Positions 1 through 12,460 are shown, counted from the stretch's first letter. The stretch is DNA of 64,000 bases from Malaciobacter mytili LMG 24559 (GCF_003346775.1 NZ_CP031219.1:2046001-2110000); one strand, 5' to 3'. Notes: generated from the letters alone by a model not told the origin. Numbers and translations: made by a program.

Positions 1-638
1 TATACATTATTAAATTTGCCTACTTTAGAAAAACCATGCCAATGTCCTAAAGCTACATAATCCATTTTTTCAAATAGATACTCTTTTTCTTTAGGATAAA
101 CAAATTCACCAAATTCACTCATTAGAAAACTAGCTCCTACACTACAATGAAGCATCATTATATTCTTCTTAGTTTTACTTATACTATTTTCTAAAGTTTC
201 TAAATGCTTATATATGCTATTTTCATCATTTAAATGAGCAATAGTGTGAAATACTATATCTTTAAACTCAAACTTTTCATATTTACAAGAATAAGCACAA
301 AAAATATTTTGAAAGTTATTAAAAATTGATAAAATAGGTTTTGCTTGAATTGTTCTTGGAGTTGAATGGTTTCCTGCAATCAAAATTATGGGAATATTTA
401 AATTATTTAGCTGATTAAATTTTTCTAAAGCAAAAGAAATAGCTCTATTACTTGGGCTACTTCTATGAAATAAATCACCAGTATGTATAATATAGTTTGG
501 CTTAATTACTTCTATTTTTTTTACAATATCATCAAAAGCCTTATAAAAATCAGCTTCCCTTTGATTTATTCCATCACTTGTTAAAACATCTAAATCATTA
601 AATCCCAAATGAGTATCACTAAAATGTACTATTTTCAA
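1..638 (-). CDS. SbcD/Mre11-type metallophosphoesterase (DNA repair exonuclease), 3' end outside window
   Basis: The N-terminal 212 residues of a calcineurin-like phosphoesterase of the SbcD/Mre11 kind, which in the family is the nuclease subunit that trims DNA ends with an SbcC/Rad50 partner. Metal-binding motifs are in order: SDTHLG (residues 7-12), HTGDLFHRS (52-60), AGNHS (88-92), LHCS (about 163-166) and ALGHWH (196-201). The third motif is GNHS rather than the common GNHD. The reading frame starts with TTG at 638, where MKIVHFSDTHLG begins directly; no ATG lies further upstream in frame. The sequence GGAAATTGAAG before it may act as ribosome binding site. The gene runs off the left edge, so the C-terminal part and any sbcC partner cannot be seen. 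A YfcE-like or other phosphoesterase is less likely because of the HTGDLFHRS motif. Confidence 0.8.
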   Translation of the reverse strand, partial: MKIVHFSDTHLGFNDLDVLTSDGINQREADFYKAFDDIVKKIEVIKPNYIIHTGDLFHRSSPSNRAISFALEKFNQLNNLNIPIILIAGNHSTPRTIQAKPILSIFNNFQNIFCAYSCKYEKFEFKDIVFHTIAHLNDENSIYKHLETLENSISKTKKNIMMLHCSVGASFLMSEFGEFVYPKEKEYLFEKMDYVALGHWHGFSKVGKFNNV

Positions 639-721
639 ACTTCAATTTCCAATCTTTAATTTTATTATATTATTTTGCTATTAAATTTTATAAATGTCAC
701 GATTTTATTATATCCAAAAAG

Positions 722-727
722 TATAAT
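722..727 (+). promoter_or_regulatory. -10 box TATAAT for the 24-residue peptide gene
   Basis: A perfect TATAAT lies 27 bp upstream of the small ORF at 755. The expected start of transcription is about 733-735. There is no clear -35 box, which is usual for Campylobacterota sigma-70 promoters. Confidence 0.5.
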
Positions 728-752
728 ACACCTTTAAAAATTAAGGTGTATT
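725..752. repeat. 10-bp perfect inverted repeat over -10 box and ribosome binding site
   Basis: AATACACCTT (725-734) and AAGGTGTATT (743-752) are perfect complements around an 8-base AT spacer. The left arm overlaps the -10 box. The right arm holds the AAGGTG ribosome binding site of the peptide gene at 755. The likely transcript would begin near the end of the left arm, so a DNA operator is more plausible than an RNA hairpin. Confidence 0.55.
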
Positions 753-754
753 AA

Positions 755-829
755 ATGTTTAGTTTTTCAACAATGATTACTGTAATAGTAGGTTTATTTT
801 TAGCATTAGTTATTAGTGTAATTATCTAA
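755..829 (+). CDS. 24-residue single-span membrane peptide (unrecognised)
   Basis: An ATG ORF of 24 codons reads MFSFSTMITVIVG then a hydrophobic run ending VISVII. Almost the whole peptide would be one membrane helix with no charged residue. The ribosome binding site AAGGTG is about six bases before the ATG, and a perfect TATAAT sits 27 bp upstream, so expression is plausible. Its stop codon overlaps by four bases the stop of the convergent gene at 826-1362. I do not recognise a family. Small accessory subunits of membrane complexes and type I toxin peptides both look like this, and nothing here separates them. Confidence 0.45.
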   Translation: MFSFSTMITVIVGLFLALVISVII

Positions 830-1362
830 TTAAATAAATAAGGAAGGTCTCTTTTTAAACTTTCACATAATTCTTCATTTAAGAAAAGTTTTGCAAAATC
901 TCTTGTTCTATTCTTATATGCAAAAGCACAAATATATCTATTTTTTTGAATAATATTTATTGCATGTTCTAAATTTACTTTATTTTCTTCATTAGAATTA
1001 TAGTATTTATACATAACTTCAAGTGGTTTTTCAAAATTAGTATCTTTAAAAAATACAACACTTTCATCTAAAAATTCAATAACATTCTCTTTTCCAGATT
1101 TTATATTACAAAAGGCTTCTTGAATATCTTCCATTCGTAGTTCAAATTTATAACCTGCTAAAAGAAGTTTTTTTACATTTTCAATATCATTTTGTTGAAA
1201 GTAATATTGTAATAATAGTTTAAAATAGTGTTCTTGTAAATCTTCTTCTTGCGTAGATAATTCATCTAAGATAATATCAGCATCTTTTATTTTTCCATTT
1301 GCAATAAATTCATTATGAAAAACGCCTATTTGACCGATTATCTCATGTAGTCTATCACTCAT
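826..1362 (-). CDS. Hypothetical helical protein, 178 aa
   Basis: Not recognised. The protein is soluble, acidic and mostly helical by composition, without signal peptide or membrane span. The first half (about residues 20-75) has a spacing of Leu, Tyr and Ala that resembles tetratricopeptide-like helical pairs (DELSTQEEDLQEHYFKLL, YYFQQNDIENVKKLLL), so an adaptor role is possible, but this is an impression only. The start ATG at 1362 is supported by AAGGA eight bases upstream and a TATAAT at 1387-1392. It stands alone, convergent with the 24-residue peptide gene. Confidence 0.65.
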   Translation of the reverse strand: MSDRLHEIIGQIGVFHNEFIANGKIKDADIILDELSTQEEDLQEHYFKLLLQYYFQQNDIENVKKLLLAGYKFELRMEDIQEAFCNIKSGKENVIEFLDESVVFFKDTNFEKPLEVMYKYYNSNEENKVNLEHAINIIQKNRYICAFAYKNRTRDFAKLFLNEELCESLKRDLPYLFN

Positions 1363-1376
1363 ATATTTTCCTTAAG

Positions 1377-1392
1377 TATAATATATATTATA
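1377..1392 (-). promoter_or_regulatory. Palindromic -10 region of the 178-aa gene
   Basis: TATAATATATATTATA is a perfect 16-bp palindrome that presents a TATAAT on both strands. The minus-strand hexamer at 1387-1392 is correctly placed for the gene starting at 1362. In DNA this AT-rich the symmetry could be chance. Confidence 0.4.
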
Positions 1393-1490
1393 GCTTGATT
1401 ATATTAATAGCATATTAACATATGACAATTATCTTTATTATAAGATTAATCCTCATATAAAAAAACAACCAAATAAAAACCTTCTTGTGA

Positions 1491-2130
1491 AAAAAGCCAG
1501 ACTTTATTTAAGCCAAAAATAGGAAGATAATTTTCGAGAAAGCCTGAGGATTGTTTGAAATAAAAAGAGTGATTTTTATAAGTTATAGCTTATACTTTTT
1601 ATTTCATTAAAGTTAAATTACTAGATAAAAGGGTGAGCATTTGAAAAATAGCGTAAAGAATATTTTTTAAAATTCGTAAAGAAATTGTAACTTGTTTGAG
1701 GCAAGAATTTGCCGAGTCTTACAATTTTAGGATTTAAAAAAAGATTTAGCGTAATTTTTCATCTAGCGAACGATTTTTTTTGTTTACTTTTTTTATAAAA
1801 AAAAAGTATTTTAGTCTAAATATTAATTATTGAAATATATATTTATAAGTAGAAAATACAATAAGAGAATAAAACTTTTTATATTTCTTTTTTTAATTAC
1901 CTTTCTTTATCCGTAAAGAAAGGTACAAAGAAACTCCCAGACAAGTTATTGAAGGCATAAATGCTTCCCAAAAATATTATTCTAATTTTCTGCCTTGCGG
2001 AACTTATAAAAAAAGTGAATTTATCACTCTTTTTATTTCAAACAATCCTCAGGCTTTCTCGAAAATTATCTTCCTATTTTTGGCTTCAATAAAGTCTGGC
2101 TCTTTTTCTAGTAATCAAAGATAAAAGTAA
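1491..2130. repeat. rRNA-associated palindromic intergenic element, copy 1
   Basis: Outer arms 1496-1573 and 2023-2100 are complementary over 78 bp with one mismatch (position 1509). A further ten bases pair at 1575-1585 with 2001-2010. The core holds several local hairpins: AAATTGTAA (1682-1690) with TTACAATTT (1719-1727), which encloses GGCAA/TTGCC at 1700-1713; a run of T and A around 1785-1806; and TACCTTTCTTTA with TAAAGAAAGGTA separated by TCCG near 1900-1925. No convincing ORF is present. It lies just past the rRNA terminator and is repeated beside the second rRNA operon. Short elements ending in AAAGAAAGGTACAAAGAAAC recur in many bacterial intergenic regions, but their role is not known to me. 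Confidence 0.75.
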
Positions 2131-2151
2131 AATATATATAAAAAAACAAGG

Positions 2152-2206
2152 TAAAAAAAAAGCCTCTATCGAAATCAACAGTAAATATTGACTTAGATAA
2201 AGGCTA
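2152..2206 (-). terminator. Intrinsic terminator of rRNA operon 1
   Basis: On the minus strand AGCCTTTATC pairs with GATAGAGGCT around a looped AAGTCAA/TTGATTTC segment, followed by a run of nine T. It lies about 25 bp after the 5S gene. Confidence 0.85.
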
Positions 2207-2229
2207 AATTGTTATATAAAAAACTCAAG

Positions 2230-2347
2230 AGCTGGCAGAGACCTACGTTTCCACAACTGAAAGCTGCAGTATTATCAGCGCTGAAGTGCTTGACTTCCAG
2301 GTTCGGTATGGGTCTGGGTATTTCCACTTCGCTATATCCACCAGCAA
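2230..2347 (-). rRNA. rrf: 5S ribosomal RNA, operon 1
   Basis: The minus strand shows the 5S core (GAAGTGGAAATACCCAGACC, CATACCGAACCTGGAAGTCA) and terminal complementarity GCTGG/CCAGC. The ends are estimated from the terminal stem. Confidence 0.9.
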
Positions 2348-2390
2348 GTTGAGTGATAAAAATAGTTCTTCTATTCTTAACACTCAACTT
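2346..2390 (-). other. Hairpin next to the 5' end of 5S rRNA (processing site candidate)
   Basis: AAGTTGAGTG (2346-2355) and CACTCAACTT (2381-2390) pair perfectly, with an inner AATAG/CTATT stem. It lies directly before 5S in the transcript and is a likely cleavage or maturation hairpin in the 23S-5S spacer. Confidence 0.5.
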
Positions 2391-2429
2391 TGTGAGTTTT
2401 TTGTTAAAGTCTTTTACACAACTTTTATA

Positions 2430-5440
<3,011 letters not shown>

Positions 5441-5648
5441 CATAAGATAGTTGTGTTTTCTTTTTTGAAATTTTATTTTTTATTAAAACTTTCGTTTCAA
5501 TAAAACTCTTTCGAAAAATTTAAAGACTTTAACATTGTGTTTTTAAATAACTTTTAGGTTTTTTAAACCTAATATAAAAACTAATCTCTTTTAGTTCTTA
5601 TATTAAGTTTCTTTTCTCACCTTATTTTCTTCTTTTTTATTTATAAGT

Positions 5649-5724
5649 TGGTGGAGAATAGCGGGATCGAACCGCTGACCTCCTGCGTGCAAGGCAGGCG
5701 CTCTCCCAGCTGAGCTAATTCCCC
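5649..5724 (-). tRNA. tRNA-Ala (TGC), operon 1
   Basis: A 76-nt cloverleaf on the minus strand with anticodon TGC in CTTGCACG, GGTTCGATC T-loop and encoded CCA. It lies in the 16S-23S spacer together with tRNA-Ile. Confidence 0.96.
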
Positions 5725-5743
5725 ATAAAGATTATCTTTCTTA

Positions 5744-5820
5744 TGGTGGGCCTAACAGGACTTGAACCTGTGACCTCACGATTATCAGTCGAGCGCTCTA
5801 GCCAGCTGAGCTATAGGCCC
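5744..5820 (-). tRNA. tRNA-Ile (GAT), operon 1
   Basis: A 77-nt cloverleaf with anticodon GAT in CTGATAATC and encoded CCA. It is the first tRNA of the 16S-23S spacer in the direction of transcription. Confidence 0.96.
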
Positions 5821-5838
5821 CTTTCACCTATCTTTAAA

Positions 5839-7578
<1,740 letters not shown>

Positions 7579-7597
7579 CTTTTCTTATAAACTTTTT

Positions 7598-7690
7598 GTT
7601 TTTAAAGAACTCAATTTCTATCTCTCCCGCTTCTTAAGCGTTCCAGCGAATTTGGACGGGAATTATAATAGATTTTTTACCCCTTGTCAA
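7598..7690 (-). promoter_or_regulatory. rRNA operon 1 promoter and leader with boxA-like site
   Basis: The minus strand carries consensus TTGACA (7685-7690), a 17-bp spacer and TATAAT (7662-7667), followed by a C-rich discriminator TCCCGTCC. A boxA-like AGTTCTTTAAAAAC lies in the leader at 7598-7611, and AT tracts lie upstream of -35. This is the strongest sigma-70 promoter in the first half of the window. Confidence 0.85.
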
Positions 7691-7805
7691 GGGTTTTTCC
7701 TAAATTCTAACTTAAATTTTTAACTTTTTTAATTTCTTTCTATCTTGTATCTCTATTTTTATTTACTTTATCTATATTTTATGGTCTTTTAAATACTTAT
7801 ATTAC

Positions 7806-10415
7806 TTATGCTTGCATTTTTTGAGGAATTTTTATTTTAAATAAAGCCCCATATAATTCTTTGTTTTCAAAAGTATAAGAGATATTTTCTACACTTATTT
7901 CTCCATTCATATGTTTTGTAATTATCTCTTGACTCATATAAAGACCAATGCCTGTTCCTTGTGCCTTATGCTTAGTAGTAAAATAAGGTTCAAAGATTCT
8001 ATCTTTTATATCTTCACTTATTCCACCTGCATTATCTTTTATTTCTATTATCAAATCTTTTTTACTTTTATATATATCTACAAAAATATATCTATTATCT
8101 TCTTTATTATTTAATTCTAAAGCATCTTTTGAATTATTTAAAAGATTTATTATTACTTGAATTAACTCACTATCTAAACCTACTAAATCAACATTTTCTA
8201 TTTTTTCAATAATATTAATATTTATAGATTCATATTTAGAGTTTATAATATTTTTAATTTTAAAATATACATTCTTAATATTAAAAAAGACAATTGATTT
8301 ATTTGGTTCATAGAAGTTTCTAAAATCTTCAATTGTTTTAGATAAGTATTGTGCAGTTTCATTTATTGTATCCATTGACTCTATAAGTTTTGTTTCATCT
8401 AGAATATCAGCATTTTTTTGCATTGCGATACCACTTGCTGTAGTAGAAATAATAGATAAAGGTTGTCTCCATTGATGAGCAATATTTTCCAGCATTTCTC
8501 CCATAGCAGCCATTTTTATTTGTTGAGAAAGTAGTCTATCTTTTTCTCTATTTCTTTCAACTTCTTCTTCAACTCTTTTTTCTAATGATTCATTTAATTT
8601 TTTTAGTTCTTTTGTCTTTTCATCAACTTTTTCTTTTAATACTTCATTTATCTTATTTAATAATCTTTGTCTATAAAGTAAAATTAGAAAAACAATAAAA
8701 AAGAACAGTAAAATTTTCCAAACTAAAGAATAATCAAAAGTTTTTTTATATTCAATACTTATCCATTTATTAATAATCTTTTGTTTTTCAAAATCATCAA
8801 TTGAATCAATAGATTTATTTAAAATATTTTTTAAAAAGTTATCATCTTTTTTAACTGCTAAAAATAAAGGTAAATTATCTTTTATTTTTCCAGAAATTTT
8901 AATATCAGTTAAATAATATTCTTGAATTTGAGTTGAAATAGTAGCAATTGTATCAATTTGTGCAAATAGTTTTCCTTTTAATACTTTTTCTAATCCTTGT
9001 TGAACATTATCAACTTCTACTATATTTAGTTTTGGGTATCTTTTTTTTAAAAACTGTATAAAAGTAATATCTTTTACAACGCCTATTTTTTTATCTTTTA
9101 AAGAACTCATATTATCAATAAAAGAAACATCTTTTTTAGTAGCAATTACCAAAGGAATATCTATATATTTTTTTGTAAATACTAAATCATCTTTTAAAAT
9201 TGAAAATAAAGAAGCAGAAGATAATAAATCACATTTTTTTTGTTTAATAAAAGATATAGATTCATTCCAAGAAGAAGTATTTACTAAATTAAATTTTAAA
9301 TTACTACTTTTTTGTAATAGTTCTACAATATCTTTTAAAATCCCTTGATACTCTTCATTACCATTTTTTTCTAAAGAGATTAAATTAGGATTTATACAAA
9401 TATTAACTTCTTTTCTATTTTTTATATACTGTTTTTCACCTTTTGTAAATAAATTATAATTATTATCATATATAAAATCAGAAATTAAAATTGTTTTATT
9501 TGTAAGTCCCATTACATTATATAAATCAAAAATTCTTTGAACTTTCTCTTTTTTTATATCACCTAAATTTGCATTTTTATAGTATGCTAATTTTTTAAGT
9601 TCTTTTCCTTCATATATTAAAGCATCTAAAGAGATATTTTGTTCATTATATTTTTCAAATATTAGTTTTGCTGTTTCTTCAATATTTGAAAAAGCATATT
9701 CCCAACCTCTTAAAGAAGCATTTTTAAAATCTATTACTCTTTGTTCATTATTTTTAATTTCATATTCACTTGTAAATAAAAAATCACTATACATATCAAA
9801 TCCAAAATCTTTTGGATAAAAAACATTATAACCAATATTCATTTTTTGTAAATCATAAGGTGTTTTAGAAATATATGCAGAAATAACATCTGTTTTTTTA
9901 TTTACTAAATCCATAATATTATGAGAATGTTTTAAAAAGTTTAATTTTTTAAAATCAACTTTTTGTGAGCTTATCATTGCTTTTATTGATACTTCACTAG
10001 CATCATCAATTGTAGTCATAATTCTTTTATTTACAAAATTTCTAATTGAATTAATTCCTGTGTTATCTAAAGAGAGCAATATTAAAGGGGAAGCTTGAAA
10101 TAAGGCATATAAAGCAACTATATTTTTATTATTACTTCTATCTAAAAGTAAAGTTTCTCGCCCTACTGCAAAAGTAGCTTTTTTATTATGTACTTCATCA
10201 GGTGCATTTATTCCAAAATCAAATTTTTTAATTTTAACATCCATGCCAACATCTTTGTAGAAACCTTTTTCTTTTGCAATATAATATCCAGCAAATTGGA
10301 ATTGATCAAACCATGATAATTGAAGAGATACCTTATCTAGTTCTTTGGCAAATGAATATTGAAAATGAAATAAAATAAATAATAAATAGATTAAATTTTT
10401 AAGTTTAAATATCAA
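7806..10415 (-). CDS. Hybrid sensor histidine kinase with two periplasmic substrate-binding domains, 869 aa
   Basis: A membrane sensor kinase that phosphorylates itself on histidine. A signal peptide (about 1-23) precedes an NMT1/THI5-like domain (about 30-320, with LSWFDQFQFAGYYIAKEKGFY near 34-54), then a second solute-binding domain of the SBP_bac_3 kind (about 335-560). One membrane helix (about 570-590) and a charged coiled coil follow. The kinase core has H647 in ENIAHQWRQPL, the N box LLNNSKDAL (about 758-766), DNAGGI (794-799) and GTGIGL (820-825). The start is TTG at 10415 with AGGA seven bases upstream. A TATACT box lies at 10441-10446. No response regulator is adjacent, so it is an orphan kinase; the ligand is unknown, though NMT1 domains often bind pyrimidine- or sulfonate-like compounds. 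Confidence 0.9.
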   Translation of the reverse strand: MIFKLKNLIYLLFILFHFQYSFAKELDKVSLQLSWFDQFQFAGYYIAKEKGFYKDVGMDVKIKKFDFGINAPDEVHNKKATFAVGRETLLLDRSNNKNIVALYALFQASPLILLSLDNTGINSIRNFVNKRIMTTIDDASEVSIKAMISSQKVDFKKLNFLKHSHNIMDLVNKKTDVISAYISKTPYDLQKMNIGYNVFYPKDFGFDMYSDFLFTSEYEIKNNEQRVIDFKNASLRGWEYAFSNIEETAKLIFEKYNEQNISLDALIYEGKELKKLAYYKNANLGDIKKEKVQRIFDLYNVMGLTNKTILISDFIYDNNYNLFTKGEKQYIKNRKEVNICINPNLISLEKNGNEEYQGILKDIVELLQKSSNLKFNLVNTSSWNESISFIKQKKCDLLSSASLFSILKDDLVFTKKYIDIPLVIATKKDVSFIDNMSSLKDKKIGVVKDITFIQFLKKRYPKLNIVEVDNVQQGLEKVLKGKLFAQIDTIATISTQIQEYYLTDIKISGKIKDNLPLFLAVKKDDNFLKNILNKSIDSIDDFEKQKIINKWISIEYKKTFDYSLVWKILLFFFIVFLILLYRQRLLNKINEVLKEKVDEKTKELKKLNESLEKRVEEEVERNREKDRLLSQQIKMAAMGEMLENIAHQWRQPLSIISTTASGIAMQKNADILDETKLIESMDTINETAQYLSKTIEDFRNFYEPNKSIVFFNIKNVYFKIKNIINSKYESININIIEKIENVDLVGLDSELIQVIINLLNNSKDALELNNKEDNRYIFVDIYKSKKDLIIEIKDNAGGISEDIKDRIFEPYFTTKHKAQGTGIGLYMSQEIITKHMNGEISVENISYTFENKELYGALFKIKIPQKMQA

Positions 10416-10440
10416 ATATTAATCCTAATTTTTTTATTTT

Positions 10441-10446
10441 AGTATA
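10441..10446 (-). promoter_or_regulatory. -10 box TATACT for the sensor kinase
   Basis: The minus-strand TATACT lies 26 bp before the TTG start at 10415, in the short gap between the tRNA cluster and the kinase gene. Confidence 0.4.
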
Positions 10447-10489
10447 ACAAATATAGATTGAATTTTTGATTATTTTTGAAGTATTAAAG

Positions 10490-10564
10490 TGGATGGGGTA
10501 GCAGGATTCGAACCTGCGAATGACGGTACCAAAAACCGTTGCCTTACCGCTTGGCGATACCCCA
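10490..10564 (-). tRNA. tRNA-Gln (TTG)
   Basis: A 75-nt cloverleaf with anticodon TTG in TTTTTGGTA and encoded CCA. The acceptor stem is TGGGGTA/TACCCCA and the discriminator base is T, whereas E. coli tRNA-Gln has G. Campylobacterota generally make Gln-tRNA by transamidation, so E. coli GlnRS identity rules need not apply. It is the last gene of the cluster. Confidence 0.93.
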
Positions 10565-10568
10565 ACAA

Positions 10569-10645
10569 TGGAGCTGGTGAAGGGACTTGAACCCCCGACC
10601 TGCTGATTACAAATCAGCTGCTCTAGCCAACTGAGCTACACCAGC
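10569..10645 (-). tRNA. tRNA-Thr (TGT)
   Basis: A 77-nt cloverleaf with acceptor GCTGGTG/CACCAGC, anticodon TGT in TTTGTAATC and encoded CCA. Confidence 0.95.
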
Positions 10646-10653
10646 TTTATATG

Positions 10654-10730
10654 TGGTGTCAAGAGAGAGACTTGAACTCTCGACCTCCGGCTTATGAGAC
10701 CAGCGCTCTAGCCAGCTGAGCTACCTTGAC
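10654..10730 (-). tRNA. tRNA-Met (CAT), elongator
   Basis: A 77-nt cloverleaf with acceptor GTCAAGG/TCTTGAC (one G-T pair), anticodon CAT in TCTCATAAG and encoded CCA. It lacks the C1-A72 mismatch and the three G-C pairs of the initiator. Its D-arm (GCTCAGCTGGCTAGAGC) resembles elongator Met tRNAs. Confidence 0.85.
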
Positions 10731-10753
10731 ATATAAAGATTTTTTATTAATTT

Positions 10754-10830
<77 letters not shown>

Positions 10831-10839
10831 ATATGATAA

Positions 10840-10916
10840 TGGAGCGGGAGACGAGACTCGAACTCGCGACAATCTGCTTGGAAGGCAGAAGCTCTAGCCA
10901 ACTGAGCTACTCCCGC
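10840..10916 (-). tRNA. tRNA-Gly (TCC), copy A
   Basis: A 77-nt cloverleaf with acceptor GCGGGAG/CTCCCGC, anticodon TCC in CTTCCAAG and encoded CCA. It is identical in sequence to the copy at 10962-11038. Confidence 0.95.
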
Positions 10917-10961
10917 AAAATTGGATTGAAATTATATCAATCAAAACTTAAAATAAAATAA

Positions 10962-11038
10962 TGGAGCGGGAGACGAGACTCGAACTCGCGACAATCTGCT
11001 TGGAAGGCAGAAGCTCTAGCCAACTGAGCTACTCCCGC
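10962..11038 (-). tRNA. tRNA-Gly (TCC), copy B
   Basis: It repeats the 77 nt of the neighbouring tRNA-Gly without a difference. The two copies are 45 bp apart in the same orientation, which indicates a recent tandem duplication or conversion. Confidence 0.95.
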
Positions 11039-11041
11039 GTA

Positions 11042-11118
11042 TGGTGGGTCATGAAGGACTCGAACCTTCGACCACTCGGTTATGAGCCGAGTGCTCTAAC
11101 CAGCTGAGCTAATGACCC
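11042..11118 (-). tRNA. tRNA with CAT anticodon, probably tRNA-Ile2 (lysidine type)
   Basis: A 77-nt cloverleaf with acceptor GGGTCAT/ATGACCC, anticodon CAT in GGCTCATAACC and encoded CCA. The cluster already has an initiator and an elongator Met tRNA, and this one matches bacterial Ile2 tRNAs in the anticodon arm and variable loop (CCGAGTGGTCG). TilS would convert the C to lysidine so it reads AUA. A second elongator Met is the alternative. Confidence 0.75.
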
Positions 11119-11144
11119 ACTTTCTCATTATTTATTTTAATAAA

Positions 11145-11235
11145 TGGCGGACAGAGAGGGATTCGAACCCTCGGTACCGTTACCAGTACGCTTCCTTAGC
11201 AGGGAAGTGGTTTCAGCCAACTCACCCATCTGTCC
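11145..11235 (-). tRNA. tRNA-Ser (GCT)
   Basis: A 91-nt class II tRNA with long variable arm, acceptor GGACAGA/TCTGTCC, anticodon GCT in CTGCTAAGG and encoded CCA. It is the first gene of the minus-strand cluster. Confidence 0.95.
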
Positions 11236-11280
11236 ATAATTCGTTTAGCTTTTAAGTAGTTCCTTAAAAACTGGATGGGA

Positions 11281-11286
11281 ATTATA
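11281..11286 (-). promoter_or_regulatory. -10 box of the tRNA cluster with stable-RNA discriminator
   Basis: The minus strand reads TATAATTCCCATCCA, differing in one base from the rRNA promoter's TATAATTCCCGTCCA. It lies about 45 bp upstream of tRNA-Ser. No good -35 is visible. Confidence 0.7.
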
Positions 11287-11333
11287 ATGGTTACACACTT
11301 AATTTCCACTTAAATTTTTTGATATTTTTTATA

Positions 11334-11365
11334 AAATAGTCAAATTTTATAAAATTTGACTATTT
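11334..11365 (-). terminator. Palindromic terminator at the end of pyrF
   Basis: AAATAGTCAAATTTTA and its mirror form a perfect 16-bp stem with no loop bases, overlapping the pyrF stop codon. The minus strand continues into TTTTATAAAAAATATC, a modest T-rich tail. It ends the ribH-nusB-pyrF transcript before the tRNA promoter region. Confidence 0.6.
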
Positions 11366-12062
11366 ATATCTGTTTTAATATTTTTTCTACTACTTCTTTT
11401 GGTTCATTTGCTTTATATATAGGTCTTCCCACAACTATAAAATCAACTAACTCTTCTTTTGCAAAATTTATATCTGCAACTCTTTTTTGATCACCTGAAT
11501 CTTCACCAAAAGGTCTAATACCAGGACAAAGAGTTATAAAATCTTTTGAAGTACTATTTTTTATATCTTTACTTTCATATGCAGAACAAACAACACCATC
11601 TATTCCAGATATATATGTATCTATTGCAAACTGTGTTGCTTTTGTATTTATATCTTCATTATATACAGCTTTAAAACTATCATTATCAAATGAAGTAAGT
11701 GCAGTTACCGCTAATACTAATGGTCTATTTGGAATATCTTTTATTCTTTGCATTACAGTTTTCATAGCTTCTGTTCCTGCACTTGCATGAACATTAAACA
11801 TATCAACTATTCCAAACTTTGATATTTCTTCAGCTGCATCTGCCATAGTATTTGGAATATCATAAAGTTTTAAATCCAAAAATATTTTAAAATTAGAATT
11901 TATTTGTTTTAATTGTTCTAAAAATGCCTTTCCATCTCTTATATAACTTCTAAATCCAACTTTTAACCAAACATTATCAGTTATATTTTCATTATTTATT
12001 TTTTTTACTAATTCTAAATTTTCTTTTGCAGTAGGTAAATCCAATGATATACATAATTTCAC
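11364..12062 (-). CDS. pyrF: Orotidine 5'-phosphate decarboxylase
   Basis: Decarboxylates orotidine monophosphate to UMP, the last step of pyrimidine synthesis, in the cytoplasm. The 232 residues match the family length. The N-terminal strand KLCISLDLP provides D8, and the catalytic DxKxxD is FLDLKLYDIPNT with D63, K65 and D68. The C-terminal part has the phosphate-binding FIVVGRPIY segment. It follows nusB with a two-base gap and is the last gene of the ribH-nusB-pyrF run, with a palindromic terminator across its stop. Confidence 0.96.
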   Translation of the reverse strand: MKLCISLDLPTAKENLELVKKINNENITDNVWLKVGFRSYIRDGKAFLEQLKQINSNFKIFLDLKLYDIPNTMADAAEEISKFGIVDMFNVHASAGTEAMKTVMQRIKDIPNRPLVLAVTALTSFDNDSFKAVYNEDINTKATQFAIDTYISGIDGVVCSAYESKDIKNSTSKDFITLCPGIRPFGEDSGDQKRVADINFAKEELVDFIVVGRPIYKANEPKEVVEKILKQI

Positions 12063-12064
12063 AA

Positions 12065-12460
12065 TTATGCCCTTTTAACTTTATCTAACACACCATTAAT
12101 AAATTTAGGTGCATTATCACTTGCAAGTCTTTTAGCAAGTTCAATTGCTTCATTTATAATAATAGGTTTATCTAATTTTTCAAAAAGTGTTTCATATACA
12201 GCAAGTCTTAAAATTGCTTTTTCTACATTTCCTAAATCATTTAAGCCACCTTGATTTAAATGACTCTGTATTTCATTATCTATTACTTCTAAATTATTTA
12301 TAACCCCATTAAAAAGATTTAATGCAAAATCTTTTTGTTTATTTCTAATCTTTTTATCTTCTAAAAGATCATCCACATATTTAATAATTCCATCATTTCC
12401 TAAATCTACTGCGTATAATAATCCTATAACTGATTCTCTAGCTTGTGTTCTTGTTGCCAT
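12065..12460 (-). CDS. nusB: Transcription antitermination factor NusB
   Basis: An all-helical RNA-binding protein that joins NusE at boxA sites to allow rRNA antitermination and maturation. The 131 residues start ATRTQARESVIGLLYA and contain the typical C-terminal KPIIINEAIELAKRLASDNAPKFINGVLD region, split here as KPIIINEAIELAKR and SDNAPKFINGVLD. Its ATG overlaps the ribH stop in TAATG, so translation is probably coupled. The ribH-nusB pair is a common bacterial arrangement. Its target boxA-like sites are present in the rRNA leaders of this window. Confidence 0.95.
   Translation of the reverse strand: MATRTQARESVIGLLYAVDLGNDGIIKYVDDLLEDKKIRNKQKDFALNLFNGVINNLEVIDNEIQSHLNQGGLNDLGNVEKAILRLAVYETLFEKLDKPIIINEAIELAKRLASDNAPKFINGVLDKVKRA

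Noticed and set aside
1491-2130. CRISPR array or integron in the repetitive intergenic region
   Set aside because: The repeats are inverted arms and local hairpins, not regular direct repeats with spacers, and no cas or integrase gene is near.
7724-7805. Possible gene or regulatory element between rRNA operon 1 and the kinase gene
   Set aside because: Only AT-rich sequence with no ORF, hairpin or recognisable box.
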